NCBI RefSeq assembly: GCF_014596515.1
Contig: NZ_MSJQ01000432.1
Span: forward strand, 1 to 54,872
DNA: 54,872 bases
Source of the DNA: Streptomyces sp. CBMA156
GTDB taxonomy: Bacteria > Actinomycetota > Actinomycetes > Streptomycetales > Streptomycetaceae
Direction of reading: 5' to 3'
Position 1 is the first letter of the stretch. Each line of letters opens with the position of its first letter. Made by a program: the position numbers and the translations under genes. This document shows positions 25,710-34,761 of the stretch, one piece after another. The notes under the pieces were generated by a model that saw only the letters and a program-made list of their open reading frames with translations, made no database searches and was not told the origin of the DNA.

Positions 25710-26897
25710 TCACCAGGTGACGGGCAGTGCGAGCAGCCCTCCGGTCAGCTGGCTTTCGTGCCAGCGGAGTTCTTCCTCGGGTACGGCCAGGCGCAGCTCG
25801 GGGAAGCGGCGGAAGAGCAGGTCGAGGACGACCTGGAGTTCCAGCCGGGCGAGCGCGGCTCCGACGCACAGGTGGGGTCCGGCGCCGAAGGCGGTGTGCG
25901 GGGGCTGGGCGCGGTGGGTGTCGAAGCGGTCGGGTTCGGGGTAGGCGGTGGGGTCGAGGCAGGCCGGACCGTTGGCGAACAGGACCAGGTCACCTGCGTT
26001 GATCCGGCCGTGGCCGGTGTCGACGTCGACACCGGCCCAGCGCCACACCAGGCCCAGGTCCGGCTGGCTGACCCTGAGGAGTTCCTCCACCGTCGCCGCG
26101 AGCAGCCGGGGGCTGCTGAGCATCGTGCGGCGCTGGTCGGGGTGGGTGAGCAGGTGGAGCGCGCCGGTGCCGATCCGGGTGACGGTGGTGACGTGCCCGG
26201 CGAACAGCAACGCGACGGACCACAGGACGGCGAGATCCTCGGTGACGGTCCCCGCCGCCTGGGCGCGGACCAGGTCGGTGAGGGCGTCCCTGGCCGGCTC
26301 GGCGCGTTTGCGGTCCATCAGTGCGCGCATGTAGTCGTTCAGGTGGACCAGGGCCTCGCCGACACGCGCGGGTTCGGAGAGGTGGACGACGTCCGCGGTC
26401 CAACGCTGGAAGTCCTCACGGTCGGCGAGCGGCACGCCGAGCAGTTCGCAGACCACTTCGACGGGCAGCGGCTCGGCGAGCAGGGCGTGCAGGTCCGCCG
26501 GCGCGCCGGCGGCGGCCAGGTGGTCGAGCCGCCGGCCGACGAGGGCCTCGATCCGCGGTTTCAGCTCACGGACCCGGCGCACGGACAGGGAGTTGGCGGT
26601 GACGTGCCGCAGGACGCGGAACTCCGCTTCCAGTCGTTCGTGGTCGGTGCCCTGCGGCCCGTAGAACTGCCCGGTCGCGGACAGCACCGGGGCGGCGAGG
26701 GGGTCGGGGTGCACCCGGCCGAACCGGTCGTCCGACAGCATGCGGACGACGTCGTCGCGCCGGGTCACCAGCCAGGCGGGATGCCCGGCGAAGGTGCGCA
26801 CCCGCGCGATCTCGCCGGACGCCTGGAGCTCCTGGAACTCCGGTGCCACGGCCATCGGGGCGGGGCGGTCGAACGGCAGTTGCTTCGTCAAGGTCAC
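25710..26897 (-). CDS. Cytochrome P450
   Basis: The 395-residue enzyme has the full bacterial P450 set: I-helix ALLFAGHVTTVTRIG (about 229-243), ExxR at E272-R275 and heme loop FGAGPHLCVGAALARLE with the cysteine ligand at C344. It needs a ferredoxin and reductase, not encoded here. The I-helix has Val at position 236, where most family members have Glu or Asp before the conserved Thr, so proton delivery may be altered. GTG 26897 gives the usual length. It lies about 3 kb before the NRPS/PKS cluster on the opposite strand, so it could act on its product, but this is not shown. A relic of a close paralogue sits at 14547-14662. Confidence 0.9.
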   Translation of the reverse strand: MTLTKQLPFDRPAPMAVAPEFQELQASGEIARVRTFAGHPAWLVTRRDDVVRMLSDDRFGRVHPDPLAAPVLSATGQFYGPQGTDHERLEAEFRVLRHVTANSLSVRRVRELKPRIEALVGRRLDHLAAAGAPADLHALLAEPLPVEVVCELLGVPLADREDFQRWTADVVHLSEPARVGEALVHLNDYMRALMDRKRAEPARDALTDLVRAQAAGTVTEDLAVLWSVALLFAGHVTTVTRIGTGALHLLTHPDQRRTMLSSPRLLAATVEELLRVSQPDLGLVWRWAGVDVDTGHGRINAGDLVLFANGPACLDPTAYPEPDRFDTHRAQPPHTAFGAGPHLCVGAALARLELQVVLDLLFRRFPELRLAVPEEELRWHESQLTGGLLALPVTW

Positions 26898-27167
26898 CAG
26901 CTCCGGTCTCGCGGATGCCGTCCCCTGGAACCGTACCCGGCGGAACGTCGTCCGACCCGTGGAGTGCGGGGCGCGGGCCTCGACGCGGGAGCGCCCGCAC
27001 CCTGGTCGCTCCAGTCTTACCCGGCGGCCTGGCCGGTGGTCGCCGCCCCGCGCACAGCGCCAGGCCGAACGGGTGCGAACGACCTCTCCGTACGGGATCG
27101 TGGCAAGGAAGCAGCGGTTCCGCGACACGGACGCGGGCTGCGAACCTGCGCGCAGGAGTGATCAACG

Positions 27168-27860
27168 ATGGCGAGACTGCTCTTCGTACTGACCGGATCT
27201 CCCTACTGGACGCTCAAGGACGGCACCCGGCACGCCACCGGCTACTGGGCCGAGGAGTTCACGGCCCCGTACAAGGCACTCACGGACGCCGGCCACCGGG
27301 TCGTGGTGGCCACGCCCGGCGGGGTGGTCCCCAGCGTCGACATGATGAGCCTGCGCCCCGACATGGCAGGCAGCGCGCAGATCGCCCTGGAGCTGGAGGG
27401 CATCATCCGTTCCGCGGAGGAGATCCGGCGGCCGATCCGGCTGTCCGACGCCCGCCTGGAGGACTATGACGCCGTCTACTTCCCGGGCGGCCACGGTCCG
27501 ATGGAGGACCTGTCGCTCGATGCCGACGCGGGCCGCCTGCTGACCGCGGCGCTCGCCTCGGACAAACCGCTCGCAGTGGTCTGCCACGCCCCCGCCGCGA
27601 TGCTGGCCACCAGGGTGCGCGGGGTTTCTCCCTTCGCCGGCTACCGGGTCACCGGCTTCACCAACGACGAGGAGGATGCCGTCGGGCTGGCGTCCAAGGC
27701 CCGCTGGCTGCTGGAGGACGAGTTGAAGGGGCTCGGGGTCAAGTTCGAGCACGGGGAGATGTGGAAGCCGTACACGGTGGTCGACCGCAATCTGTACACC
27801 GGGCAGAACCCGGCTTCTGCCGCGGCCTTGGCGCAGCGGCTGCTCAAGGTTCTGACGTAG
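27168..27860 (+). CDS. DJ-1/PfpI (Hsp31-like) family protein
   Basis: The 230-residue protein has the class I glutamine-amidotransferase-like fold of Hsp31/DJ-1: WAEEFTAPYKAL with the conserved Glu, VYFPGGHGPMEDL, and the nucleophile elbow LAVVCHAPAAML with C139-H140. This family includes glutathione-independent glyoxalases and deglycase-like stress proteins. AGGAG lies nine bases before the ATG. It is transcribed alone, divergent from the P450, and ends 18 bases from a convergent peptidase gene. Confidence 0.88.
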   Translation: MARLLFVLTGSPYWTLKDGTRHATGYWAEEFTAPYKALTDAGHRVVVATPGGVVPSVDMMSLRPDMAGSAQIALELEGIIRSAEEIRRPIRLSDARLEDYDAVYFPGGHGPMEDLSLDADAGRLLTAALASDKPLAVVCHAPAAMLATRVRGVSPFAGYRVTGFTNDEEDAVGLASKARWLLEDELKGLGVKFEHGEMWKPYTVVDRNLYTGQNPASAAALAQRLLKVLT

Positions 27861-27878
27861 CCGGATACGGCTGTCCGG

Positions 27879-29318
27879 TCAGCCGGTCTCGGCCGCGCAG
27901 GCGAGGTCCCGCGCCGGTCGCTCTCCAGTGGTCAGGAACGTGGTCACCGCGTTGTCGCCGCACGTGTTCCTGGCGAACAGGTACGACCCGTGCCCGCCGG
28001 CGTCGACGGTCACCATCCTGGCCCGGTCACCGAAGGCCCGCCGCAGCTCCTGGGCACCGGTGAGCGGCGTTCCCGGGTCGCGGAGGTTCTGTAGGAGGAG
28101 CACGTTCGACGGACCCTCGCCGGTGATGCGTACCCGCGGCTCGACCGGCTCGGACGGCCAGAACGCACACGGCGTGATGTTGGCCCCGGAGGCGCCCAGC
28201 ATCGGGTACGTGACCCGGTCGGCCTCGACATCCCTCTGGTACCGCGGCACCGACTTCGGCCAGCCGGAGTCGCCGCAGAGGGTGTAGAGCCGGGCGGCGG
28301 AGGAATTGTCGGAAGCGGGCACGGCTGGTGGCAGTGGCCGGCCCTGGTCGAGCAGCCGCCAGTTCTCGGCCAGCTCCGGCAGGCCGAAGTCGCTGTAGAG
28401 GGCGCCGAAGGTGATCCCGCGGAACAGCGAACCGTCGACCGCTCCGACCGGGTCGCGGTCCAGTCGCGCGGCGAGCTCGAAGAACTTCGCCGTCACCTCC
28501 TCGGGTGTGGCGCCCAGTCCGTAGGTCGCGTTCTGCGCGGCGGCGAACTTCGCGAAGTCCGGGAAACGGTCCGCCATGCCACGACCGAACAGCCGCATGG
28601 CCGTGCGGTCGTACCCGCCCGGCCCGAGGTTGCTGTCGAGCACGATCCGGTCGGTGTGCTCCGGGAACAGCTGCGCGTACACCGCGCCGAGATAGGTGCC
28701 GTAGGAAACCCCGTGGTACGAGATCCTCCGCTCGCCGAGGGCTTCCCGGATCCGGTCCAGATCGCGAGCCGCGTTCGCGGTGGTGACGTGCGGCACCATG
28801 GACCCGGTCTCCGAGGCGGCGCACTGCTGGGCGACGGTCCTGGCGATCTCGGCCTGCTTCACCACATCGCCCGGATTCCTCGCGTACGGCAGGTTGCCCG
28901 GTGTCATCTGTTCCTCGGTGAGATCACACGTCACCGGCGTGCTGTGGCCGACGCCGCGCGGATCGATCCCGATCACGTCGTAGGCGTCCCGCACGTCCTG
29001 GGGCAGCAACTGGCCGAGTTGCCCCGCCCACCGCAGCCCCACCCCGCCCGGACCACCCGGATTGGTGAACAGCACCCCGCGCCGCTGCGCCGGATTCCGG
29101 CTCGCCAGCCGGGAGATCGCGATCTCGATCCTGCTGCCGTCCGGCTGCCGGTAGTCCAGCGGTACCCGGACCGTCGAGCACTCCAGGCCGGCCCACGCGG
29201 CGTCCTCCGGGCACGCCCCCCACTGCACCGCACTCGGTGCGGCCACCGCCGAAACCCCCGGTACCAGCGCCGCTGCCAACACGGCGACGCCGAGCACCAT
29301 GGACAAGCTCCTGCGCAT
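27879..29318 (-). CDS. Secreted alpha/beta-hydrolase, tripeptidyl aminopeptidase (TAP) type
   Basis: The 479-residue preprotein has a signal peptide (MRRSLSMVLGVAVLAAALVP, cleavage near AVAA), an oxyanion segment LFTNPGGPGGVG, DVIGIDPRGVGHS and a nucleophile elbow YHGVSYGTYLG with S205. The C-terminal TAP domain has the late catalytic histidine in VDAGGHGSYLF. Streptomyces homologues such as SlpD/E and Tap cleave tripeptides or activate exported proteins outside the cell. GGGAG lies seven bases before the ATG. Confidence 0.9.
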   Translation of the reverse strand: MRRSLSMVLGVAVLAAALVPGVSAVAAPSAVQWGACPEDAAWAGLECSTVRVPLDYRQPDGSRIEIAISRLASRNPAQRRGVLFTNPGGPGGVGLRWAGQLGQLLPQDVRDAYDVIGIDPRGVGHSTPVTCDLTEEQMTPGNLPYARNPGDVVKQAEIARTVAQQCAASETGSMVPHVTTANAARDLDRIREALGERRISYHGVSYGTYLGAVYAQLFPEHTDRIVLDSNLGPGGYDRTAMRLFGRGMADRFPDFAKFAAAQNATYGLGATPEEVTAKFFELAARLDRDPVGAVDGSLFRGITFGALYSDFGLPELAENWRLLDQGRPLPPAVPASDNSSAARLYTLCGDSGWPKSVPRYQRDVEADRVTYPMLGASGANITPCAFWPSEPVEPRVRITGEGPSNVLLLQNLRDPGTPLTGAQELRRAFGDRARMVTVDAGGHGSYLFARNTCGDNAVTTFLTTGERPARDLACAAETG

Positions 29319-29664
29319 CCGACGTCTCCCTGGCCTCCGACGCGATCACGTCGTCACGACCAACGTAAGCGACGCCGCCGCGGCCACGCATCCTGACGCA
29401 GGACCAGGTCGAGGGCGTCGCCACCCCGATGTGCCTGGCTCCGAGAGTTCCCGGAGCTTCCGGGAAGCGTCTTGCGTGCTTGTTGATCGGATGTCTACCG
29501 GCGATTCCTACGCTCCGGTGCAAGCCCGACAGCAGCCATCCACAGCTGCCGTGACATCGAAGACCGCAATACCCCGCCCGGTTTCCCCTTCGGCTTCCTG
29601 AAGCCCCGCCCGGCCGTTGTCCGGCGGACTGCCACGCGCCCCGTATTGGAGAGGAGTTGGCCTC
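29319..29664. other. Divergent control region before the NRPS/PKS cluster
   Basis: These 346 bases separate the TAP-type peptidase from the first assembly-line gene. They contain the inverted repeat at 29448-29466 and probably a long untranslated leader for the cluster, since no short-leader promoter is apparent. No gene is supported. Confidence 0.4.
29448..29466. promoter_or_regulatory. Inverted repeat TTCCCGGA-N3-TCCGGGAA, candidate operator
   Basis: Two 8-bp arms are exact complements separated by three bases, about 200 bases before the first cluster gene and 130 bases before the divergent peptidase gene. No regulator is encoded in the cluster, so control would come from elsewhere. Role inferred from symmetry and position. 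Confidence 0.45.
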
Positions 29665-31584
29665 GTGAGGCCTGAACTGAGTCAAGAGGATGAGAACCGA
29701 GCCGCTGACGCGCCCGAATCGGCCGGTCCGCATGCCGCGGTCTGTGTGCCGCAGCTGTTCGAGGAGCGGGTACGGGCCAGCCCTGACGCTGTGGCCGTCG
29801 TCGACCGCGACGGGTGCCTGACGTACGCGGGGCTCGACGCTGCCGCCGACCGGCTGGCCGGGGTGCTGGTGGAGCGTGGTGCGGGCGCCGAGAGCGTGGT
29901 CGCGGTGGACCTGCCGCGCGGGCGTGGACTGGTGACGGCGGTGCTGGCCGTGCTGAAGTCCGGTGCCGCCTACCTGCCGCTCGACCCGGCGCTGCCGGCC
30001 GAGCGCCGCAGGTACCAGCTGGAGGCCGCCGGTGTCACCCTGCGGATCGGGCCCGGGGGCGGTGAGGGGGTCGAGGTGGTCGACCCGGCTGCCGGCGAGC
30101 CGGCCGGGCCGTCCGCGCGGAACCCGGCGGTGGCGGTCATCCCCGGCGACCTGGCCTATGTGATCTTCACTTCGGGTTCGACCGGGCGCCCCAAGCCGGT
30201 GGCCGTCACCCACGGCTCGCTGGCCAACCACGCGGTCGCCGTCGGCGCGGCCTTCGGACTGACCGCGGCCGATCGGGTGCTCCAGTTCGCCGGTCCGGGG
30301 TTCGACGTGTTCGGCGAGGAGGTGTTCCCGACCCTGCTGGCCGGCGCCCGGGTGGTGGTGGCTCCCGATGCCGTGCCGTCGCCCGCGGAGCTGGAGGAGC
30401 ACCTGCGCCGTGAGCGGGTCACGGTGGCCAACTTGCCGACGCCGTACTGGGACCAGTGGGTCCGCGATCTCGACGCCGAACCGCGGGAGGTGCCCGAGGC
30501 CCTGCGGCTCCTGGTCGTGGGCAGCGACACCGGGCACACCCGTACGCTGGCCGGCTGGCGAGGGCACACCCCGGTGCCCGTGGTCAACGCCTACGGCTTG
30601 ACGGAGACCACCATCACCGCCACGCTCCAGGCGTTCACCGGGGACTCGGTTCCCGAAGGGGAGACACTGCCGATCGGGCGGCCGCTGGCCGGGGCACGGG
30701 CGTACGTGCTGGACGCCGGTCTGGAGCCGGTCGCGGCGGGCACCCGGGGCGAGCTCTACCTGGGTGGGGCGGTGCTGGCCCGTGGGTACCTGGGGCTGCC
30801 GGGGCTCACCGCCGACCGTTTCGTGCCGGACCCGTTCGGCGAGGCTCCGGGCGGGCGGCTCTACCGCACCGGCGACCTCGTGGTGCTGCGCGCCGACGGT
30901 GCCCTGGCCTTCGCCGGGCGGGCCGACGACCAGCTGAAGATCCGCGGCCAGCGGGTCGAACCGGCGGAGGTCGGCGCGGCCCTGTGCACGCACCCCGCGG
31001 TGCGTCAGGCGCACGTGCGGGCGGTGGACGACGAGGCGGACGGCAAGCGGCTGGTCGCCTACGTGGTCGCTGCCGGGGTCGAGTCGTCGCAGCTGCGCGC
31101 CCACCTGGCCATGAGTCTGCCCGCCGCGATGGTCCCGGCCTCCTACGTGGTGCTCGACGAGCTGCCGCTGACCGCGAACGGCAAGATCGACCACCGGGCG
31201 CTCCCGGTGCCGACCGCCGGCGACGCCGCGTCCGGCGCACCGCGGGCAGTGGCGCTGACCGGCCTGGAGGAGCAGATAGCGGCCGTGTGGCGTGAGGTGC
31301 TGGGGGTCGGCCACGTGGGGCCGGACGACAGCTTCTTCGAGATCGGCGGTCACTCGCTGCTGCTCGTCCAGGTGCAGCGCAAGCTCAGCGGGGCGCTGGG
31401 ACGCCGGGTTCCCGGCGTCGCGCTCTTCGCCCATCCGACCGTCCGCAAGCTCGCCGCCCATCTGCGCGGCGGCTCCGGGCCGGCCGACGGCGCGCTCGGC
31501 GACGAGCGGGCCGACCAGCGGCGCAGCGGGAACTCCCGGCTCCAGCAGCGCCGCGCCCGCCAGAGCGCCGGGGGTGCCCGATGA
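29665..31584 (+). CDS. NRPS loading unit: adenylation and carrier domains (A-T)
   Basis: The 639-residue protein has a complete adenylation domain (about 28-515): A3 IFTSGSTGRPKP (167-178), A5 NAYGLTETTI, A7 LYRTGDL, A8 GQRVEPAEV and A10 NGKIDHRAL with K507. A carrier domain follows with DDSFFEIGGHSLL and phosphopantetheine Ser564. A charged Arg/Gln-rich tail (about 613-639) looks like a docking linker to the next protein. Hand alignment to GrsA gives binding-pocket residues D-V-E-N-L-V-A-I-T-K; an acidic residue at 239 is common for basic substrates such as ornithine or lysine, a low-certainty reading. The GTG start has GAGGAG eight bases upstream. Its stop overlaps the PKS start. It likely loads the first amino acid. 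Confidence 0.92.
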   Translation: MRPELSQEDENRAADAPESAGPHAAVCVPQLFEERVRASPDAVAVVDRDGCLTYAGLDAAADRLAGVLVERGAGAESVVAVDLPRGRGLVTAVLAVLKSGAAYLPLDPALPAERRRYQLEAAGVTLRIGPGGGEGVEVVDPAAGEPAGPSARNPAVAVIPGDLAYVIFTSGSTGRPKPVAVTHGSLANHAVAVGAAFGLTAADRVLQFAGPGFDVFGEEVFPTLLAGARVVVAPDAVPSPAELEEHLRRERVTVANLPTPYWDQWVRDLDAEPREVPEALRLLVVGSDTGHTRTLAGWRGHTPVPVVNAYGLTETTITATLQAFTGDSVPEGETLPIGRPLAGARAYVLDAGLEPVAAGTRGELYLGGAVLARGYLGLPGLTADRFVPDPFGEAPGGRLYRTGDLVVLRADGALAFAGRADDQLKIRGQRVEPAEVGAALCTHPAVRQAHVRAVDDEADGKRLVAYVVAAGVESSQLRAHLAMSLPAAMVPASYVVLDELPLTANGKIDHRALPVPTAGDAASGAPRAVALTGLEEQIAAVWREVLGVGHVGPDDSFFEIGGHSLLLVQVQRKLSGALGRRVPGVALFAHPTVRKLAAHLRGGSGPADGALGDERADQRRSGNSRLQQRRARQSAGGAR

Positions 31585-34520
31585 CGCGGGCGGCGCAGCC
31601 GGTGGATCCGGACAGCCCCTTCCTCGCCGTCGTCGGGATGGCCGGGCGGTACCCGGGAGCGCGCGACCTCGGCGAGTTCTGGGACAACCTGGTCAAGGGC
31701 ACGGAATCGGTCACCCGCTTCCCCGGCGACCCGTCCACGCCCGAGTACGTCCCCGCACTCGGAGTGCTGGAGGACGCGGACGGGTTCGACGCGGCGTTCT
31801 TCGGCTACTCGCCGCGGGAGGCGCTGATCCTCGACCCGCAGCAGCGACTGTTCCTGACCTGCGCCTGGGAGGCGCTGGAGGACGCCGGGTACGACCCCCG
31901 GTCCTGTGCCGGGCCGGTCGGCGTGTACGCGGGCAGCAGCCAGACCGGCTACCTGGACACGCTGATGGCCCACCGCGACCGGCTCGGCCCGGTCAGCGAG
32001 TGGCAGCTGCGGCTGGCGACCGGCATCGACTTCCTCACGTCGCGGGTCGCCCACCGGCTCGGTCTGACCGGGCCGGCCGTGACGGTGCAGACCGCCTGCT
32101 CCACCTCCCTGGTCGCCGTCCACCTCGCCGCGCAGGCGCTGCTGTCCGGCGAGTGCGACCTGGCCCTGGCCGGCGGGGCCAGTGTCAACGTCCCGGCGCG
32201 GCTGCCCGAGTACTCCGAGGGCGGTGTCATCTCGCCCGACGGGCGCTGCCGGGCCTTCGACGCCCGGGCCCGTGGCACCGTGGCGGGCAACGGTGTCGGC
32301 ATCGTGGTCCTCAAACGGCTCGCCGACGCACTCCGGGACGGCGACCACGTCCGGGCCGTCCTGCGCGGCACCGCGGTGAACAACGACGGCCTGGACAAGG
32401 TGGGCTTCACCGCTCCGGGAGTGGCCGGCCAGGCGGAGGTCATCCGCGCGGCCCACCTGGTGGCCGAGGTCGATCCGGACAGCATCGGCTACGTCGAGAC
32501 GCACGGGACCGGGACGCCGCTGGGCGACCCGATCGAACTGGCCGCACTGACCCAGGCCTTCCGGCGCGGCACCGACCGGCGCGGGTTCTGCCGGATCGGT
32601 TCGGTGAAGACCAACATCGGCCACACCGACGCGGCCGCCGGGGTGGCGGGCTTCATCAAGGCGGTGCTCGCCGTCCAGCACGGCCTGATCCCGCCGAGCC
32701 TGCACCACACCTCGCCCAACCCCGAGATCCCCTTCGCGGACGGCCCGTTCGTGGTGAACACCGAACTGCACCGGTGGCGCCCCGACGGTCCCCGACGGGC
32801 CGGAGTCAGCTCGTTCGGGATCGGAGGCACCAACGCGCACGCGATCCTGGAGGAGCCGCCCGCGCGGCCTCGCCCGCCCGCCGCGCCCGCGGGCCACCTG
32901 CTGGTGCTGTCCGCCCGGACCGCCCCCGAACTGGACCGCGCCGCCGCCAGACTCGCCGAGCACCTGCAGCGGCAGGCCGCCGGCGCCGCCGACCCCGGCC
33001 GGGAACTGGCCGACACGGCCTGGACGCTCCAGACCGGCCGCCGCGCCTTCGCGCACCGCCGGTTCGCCGTGGCCGCCGACCACACCGAGGCGGTCGAAGC
33101 ACTGACCGGGGCCGGCACCTCCGGCCACCCGCCCGTGGGCGGCGGGCGGCCGGTGGCGTTCGTCTTCCCCGGGCAGGGCGGACAGCACGTCGGCATGGGC
33201 CGCGAACTGTACGAGAACGACCCGGTCTTCCGCGCCGAGGTCGACGCGTGCTGTGCGCAGCTCGAACCCACCCTCGGCCTGGACCTGCGGACGGTTCTGT
33301 ACCCCGCCGGCGAGCAGCAGAGCGCGGCGGCCGAGGAGTCGCTGCGCGACATGGGCGTGGCCCAGCCGGCCGTCTTCGTGGTGGAGTACGCGCTCGCCCG
33401 GATGTGGGAGCAGCGAGGGGTACGGCCGGCGGCTGTCGCCGGGCACAGCCTCGGTGCCTTCGCCGCCGCCTGCGTGGCCGGTGTGCTCTGCCCGCCCGAC
33501 GCCCTGCGGCTGGTCGCCGAGCGCGGCAGGCTGCTGCAGAGCCTGCCCGTCGGGGCGATGCTGGCCGTGCCGCTGGCCGAGCGCGACGCCACCGAACTCC
33601 TCGGCGACGGCCTGGAGCTCGCGGCCGTCAACGGACCGAACCAGTGCGTCGTGTCCGGGCCGCGGGGGACGGTCGACGCGGTGTTCGCACGGCTGACGGA
33701 GGCCGGTGTCGACGCGCGCCGGCTGCACATCGCCACCGCCGGACACAGCGCGCTGGTGGAGCCGATCCTCGACCGGTTCGCCTCCCTGGTCGCCGGACTC
33801 GACCTCAAGGCGCCTTCGATCCCCTGGGTCGGGGACACCACCGGGGAGTGGGTCCGCATGGACCGCGCTCCGGACGTCGGGTTCTGGACCGCCCACATGC
33901 GCCGGGCGGTGCGCTTCGGCGACACCCTCACCACCCTGTTCGCCGAGCCCGGCCGGATCCTGCTCGAAGTCGGCCCCGGCCTGACCCTGACCACACTGGC
34001 CCGCCGGCACCCGGCCCGCACCGGGGCCCACCTGGCGCTGCCCAGCCTGCCGCACCCCGCCGGCGAGCAGTCCGCCCTGCGGACCACGCTGGCCGCCGCC
34101 GGACAGCTGTGGGCGGCCGGCGTCGAACTCGACTGGCCGCGGCTGCACGAAGGCCACCGGCCGGGCCGGACTCCGCTGCCGACCTACCCGTTCAGCCCGC
34201 GGCCGTACTCACCGCTCCCCGCCGACGACCCCGCACCGACCGTCACCGCCGACCCCGCGCAGACCGTCACCGCCGACCCCGCACAGGACGGCGACACCGG
34301 GACACGACTCGCCCTGATCTTCGGTCAACTGCTCGGACTGGAGCACGTGGCGGCGCAGGACGACTTCTTCGAACTGGGCGGCGACTCCCTGATCGCCGTC
34401 CAACTCGCCTCTGCCGTCCGCGCGGCCTTCGACGTCCGCATCACCGTCAAGCAGGTCTTCACCGCCCCCTCCCCGCGCCGACTGGCCCGGGTGGTCGACG
34501 CCGCCCGGCAACCGGCCTGA
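31581..34520 (+). CDS. Single-module type I PKS (KS-AT-ACP)
   Basis: The 979-residue protein holds a ketosynthase (about 10-430) with Cys173 in QTACSTSLVAV, His308 in ETHGTGTPLGDP and His348 in TNIGHTDAA. An acyltransferase (about 525-815) has FVFPGQGGQHVGMG and Ser623 in AGHSLGAFAA. A carrier domain (about 905-970) has Ser936 in FELGGDSLIAV. There is no KR, DH or ER, so one malonate-type unit would be added and left as a beta-ketone. The AT specificity tetrad reads TAGH (719-722), neither HAFH (malonyl) nor YASH (methylmalonyl); GHSLG leans to malonyl. A short TVTADPAQ repeat forms the AT-ACP linker. The start overlaps the A-T gene (ATGA). Confidence 0.93.
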   Translation: MTRAAQPVDPDSPFLAVVGMAGRYPGARDLGEFWDNLVKGTESVTRFPGDPSTPEYVPALGVLEDADGFDAAFFGYSPREALILDPQQRLFLTCAWEALEDAGYDPRSCAGPVGVYAGSSQTGYLDTLMAHRDRLGPVSEWQLRLATGIDFLTSRVAHRLGLTGPAVTVQTACSTSLVAVHLAAQALLSGECDLALAGGASVNVPARLPEYSEGGVISPDGRCRAFDARARGTVAGNGVGIVVLKRLADALRDGDHVRAVLRGTAVNNDGLDKVGFTAPGVAGQAEVIRAAHLVAEVDPDSIGYVETHGTGTPLGDPIELAALTQAFRRGTDRRGFCRIGSVKTNIGHTDAAAGVAGFIKAVLAVQHGLIPPSLHHTSPNPEIPFADGPFVVNTELHRWRPDGPRRAGVSSFGIGGTNAHAILEEPPARPRPPAAPAGHLLVLSARTAPELDRAAARLAEHLQRQAAGAADPGRELADTAWTLQTGRRAFAHRRFAVAADHTEAVEALTGAGTSGHPPVGGGRPVAFVFPGQGGQHVGMGRELYENDPVFRAEVDACCAQLEPTLGLDLRTVLYPAGEQQSAAAEESLRDMGVAQPAVFVVEYALARMWEQRGVRPAAVAGHSLGAFAAACVAGVLCPPDALRLVAERGRLLQSLPVGAMLAVPLAERDATELLGDGLELAAVNGPNQCVVSGPRGTVDAVFARLTEAGVDARRLHIATAGHSALVEPILDRFASLVAGLDLKAPSIPWVGDTTGEWVRMDRAPDVGFWTAHMRRAVRFGDTLTTLFAEPGRILLEVGPGLTLTTLARRHPARTGAHLALPSLPHPAGEQSALRTTLAAAGQLWAAGVELDWPRLHEGHRPGRTPLPTYPFSPRPYSPLPADDPAPTVTADPAQTVTADPAQDGDTGTRLALIFGQLLGLEHVAAQDDFFELGGDSLIAVQLASAVRAAFDVRITVKQVFTAPSPRRLARVVDAARQPA

Positions 34521-34554
34521 ACCGTCACCCGACACACCGACCCAAGGGACAGCC

Positions 34555-34761
34555 ATGTTCGAGGACAACGACGACCGGACCTACCAGGTGGTCCGCAACA
34601 CCGAGGAGCAGTACTCCATCTGGCCGGCCGGCCGAGCGCTGCCCGCCGGGTGGGAGCGAACGGGCGGATCGGGCGGCAAAGCGCACTGCCTCACCCTGAT
34701 CGACGGCCTGTGGCGTGACCTCCGGCCGAGGAGCGTACGTGAACGGGCGGCCACCCGATGA
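34555..34761 (+). CDS. MbtH-like protein
   Basis: The 68-residue protein has the family pattern: MFEDNDDRTYQVVRNTEEQY, SIWP, LPAGWE and a C-terminal LTLIDGLWRDLRP. MbtH proteins bind adenylation domains and aid their folding or activity, so this one likely supports one or both A domains of the cluster. Its TGA overlaps the ATG of the exporter gene. Confidence 0.95.
   Translation: MFEDNDDRTYQVVRNTEEQYSIWPAGRALPAGWERTGGSGGKAHCLTLIDGLWRDLRPRSVRERAATR

Noticed and set aside
25632..27161. A 509-codon plus-strand frame opposite the P450 gene
   Set aside because: Antisense shadow; the P450 on the other strand has all expected motifs.
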